Assembly: GCA_905331475.1 (NCBI GenBank)
Contig: CAJNYU010002132.1
Span: 1-64,000, forward strand
Direction of reading: 5' to 3'
Source of the DNA: Rotaria socialis
Lineage: Eukaryota > Rotifera > Eurotatoria > Philodinida > Philodinidae
DNA length: 64,000 nt
Both the position numbers and the translations under genes were made by a program. Shown piece after piece: positions 62,616 through 64,000 of this stretch (position 1 is the first letter of the stretch; each line of letters opens with the position of its first letter). The notes beneath the pieces are model-generated. The model did no database searches, was not told where the DNA came from, and worked only from the letters and a program-made list of their open reading frames with translations.

Positions 62616-63031
62616 ATGAGGTTTTGTGGGCAAAATTTTGTGATTGTAGTTTGCGAAAACAAAATAATGCTTTTGCTTGTCCGACCGGGAAATGTTTTTA
62701 ACATTTTTTGGTATTCCGCCTTTTAGAATTTCATAGAAAGCTACATCGAATTGCATCGACAGATTTCAAATTTCATCGAAAAATAAGCATCCATTCAGGA
62801 GTTATAACGGTTTGAAATTTTGCTAAAATTTTGGCAGTATTTGAAAAAAATTCACAACATTATAACTCCTGAACGCATGCTTATTTTTCGATGAAATTCG
62901 ATGTAGCTTACTATGAAGTTCTAAAAGGCGGAATACCAAAAAAGGTTAAAAACATTTCCCGATCGGACAAGCAAAAACATTATTTTGTTTTCACGAACTA
63001 CAATCACAAAATTTCGTCCACAAAACCTCAT
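62616..63031. repeat. Inverted repeat with 172-192-bp arms
   Basis: Arms 62616-62807 and 62860-63031 are complementary with a few mismatches; the left arm has about 20 extra bases that look like a local duplication of an ATTTCATCGA word. The loop is about 52 bp. Transcripts would form a long hairpin. Confidence 0.75.
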
Positions 63032-64000
63032 TATATAGTTCCAATATGATCCCCCATAAGTTCCATCTAAGTCCCATGTACTGACGCTGATATGTAACAT
63101 ACCCAGAAATCCTGGATAAAACACTGATACAAAGACAATTAATGCAAAAAGTGTACTATATACATTATCTAGATAACGTTTTGAACGCTTATCAAGAATT
63201 TTTGGAATTTTTTGAAAAGAATCTTCAATTTTTTGAAAAAAATAGGAATATAGGAAAAAAACTCAAAATATAGTCTATTATAGGATAAATTTTTAAAATA
63301 TAGGAAATATAGGACTGCTACGAAGTCAGGTGTTTCGTTAGCGTGAATCTATTAGTACCTTTTACAAAGAATGTCGAAAACAGAAATGAATTGCAACACT
63401 GTCGCATTGAAATGTTAGTGTTAAGGAGTGCATTCACCTTGCAAGAGTCATCGGGTATTGAAATTTATAGAGAGACAGGTGTGATTTCGGAAAGCAGCGT
63501 ATGAGCAAGAATCTCTTTTGAAAACTATTGAAGACTTGTGAATATCACAAGAATTCCATCGTCGATTCACATTTAGATGGCCCCTCAGTCACATATAATG
63601 AAGAAATTTAAGAGAAGCAATATTATAAAAATATAGAGATAATTTTGTTTGATTCATGTTTTATGCACATACCCAGATCTGTAAGTATGATCAGATGCCG
63701 ACTGAGAATCTGTTAGACTTTTTCCGATACTTTGAGATTGATTTCCTGCTCTGTCGCGCTAAAGCGGCCGTAGATCATTCGAAAAGAGCTGAAAATTCTG
63801 CAGCCGAAATACGATCTCAAACATCCGTCTTGTTCCAGTGAAATCCCAATCTTGTGCGAGTTCAGGAAAATCAATCCGAGAGACTAAAAGGTAAAATCAT
63901 TATAGTACATCTTCAGAAGTAATATTCAAAGCAAAATGCAGATGACTCAGTTTGTACGAATAGAAAAGAAAATACCTTATACGGCTATAGAGATTCAACA

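Larger units (their letters stand above)
62019..63329. mobile_element. 1.3 kb non-autonomous DNA element, 8-bp TSD
   Basis: Bounded by the perfect direct repeat GTGTTTCG at 62011-62018 and 63330-63337. The ends CTGGCATCGCAGCGGCCC and, inverted, CTGACTTCGTAGCAGTCC match 13 of 18. Just inside both ends are TATAGGA-rich microsatellite tracts (about 62048-62120 and 63240-63316). The centre has a telomere-like G-rich/C-rich pair at 62336-62405 and a 415-bp inverted repeat at 62616-63031. No transposase is present. An 8-bp duplication suggests hAT, P or a similar superfamily; ends do not decide. Confidence 0.7.
61915..63990. repeat. Copy B of the diverged duplicated block
   Basis: Segments 61915-62010, 63338-63570 and about 63905-63975 align in order with 56265-57190. 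The 1311-bp element at 62019-63329 interrupts this copy only. Short frames such as 63656-63841 are not conserved in copy A and are not genes. Confidence 0.5.

Overview
The window is nuclear DNA of an animal and most likely a bdelloid rotifer. It is AT-rich. Its genes have many short introns (often 40-80 bp) with GT-AG borders, single-gene metazoan orthologues are packed tail to head, and an LDL-receptor-A/EGF/7TM receptor of rotifer style is present. Short interstitial copies of a TGTGGG motif occur, which I recall as the bdelloid telomere repeat. The amount of repeat DNA would fit a larger bdelloid genome such as Rotaria, but the genus is a guess. All gene models were made by hand from splice sites and reading frame. 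For every multi-exon protein model the summed coding length is a multiple of three.

Layout. 1-2755: a 2.75 kb element with 47-bp terminal inverted repeats, carrying a 63-bp nested MITE. 4136-4455: a two-exon secreted cysteine-rich peptide with the arthropod/mollusc defensin spacing. 7125-7408: a solo LTR. 8962-13665: an intronless 1567-residue LDLa/EGF/7TM receptor (+). 14100-21841: two tandem minus-strand SLC39/ZIP genes; the first has an intact metal site and the second has lost it. 22364-24820: YIPF6 then DPH7 (+), closely spaced. 26313-27651: PKA catalytic subunit (-). 27652-33693: a 6 kb stretch without recognisable genes. 33694-38602: a RING/TM protein and a 10-exon otopetrin proton channel (-). 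39104-40383: an unrecognised six-exon gene (-), divergent from YIPF1/2 (40629-41596), OLA1 (41900-43586) and YIPF5 (43682-44464), all +. 44918-56157: three actin genes with identical intron positions, separated by transposons. 56158-64000: a repeat-dominated tail with a long-TIR foldback element and a 1.3 kb element inserted in a diverged duplication.

How it fits together. Most genes are housekeeping: Golgi/ER membrane traffic (three different YIPF paralogues), translation factor modification (DPH7), ribosome-associated ATPase (OLA1), cAMP signalling, and metal and proton transport. The lineage-specific parts are the defensin-like peptide, the degenerate ZIP paralogue, the divergent actin trio (two with CArG-box promoters, one with altered nucleotide-pocket residues) and many non-autonomous DNA elements, three of which carry telomere-like motifs. 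Single Ns at 48067, 50952 and 53645 and 15 Ns at 57070-57084 mark assembly joins; one abuts a perfect 222-bp duplication inside actin 2. I saw no rRNA, tRNA or CRISPR.
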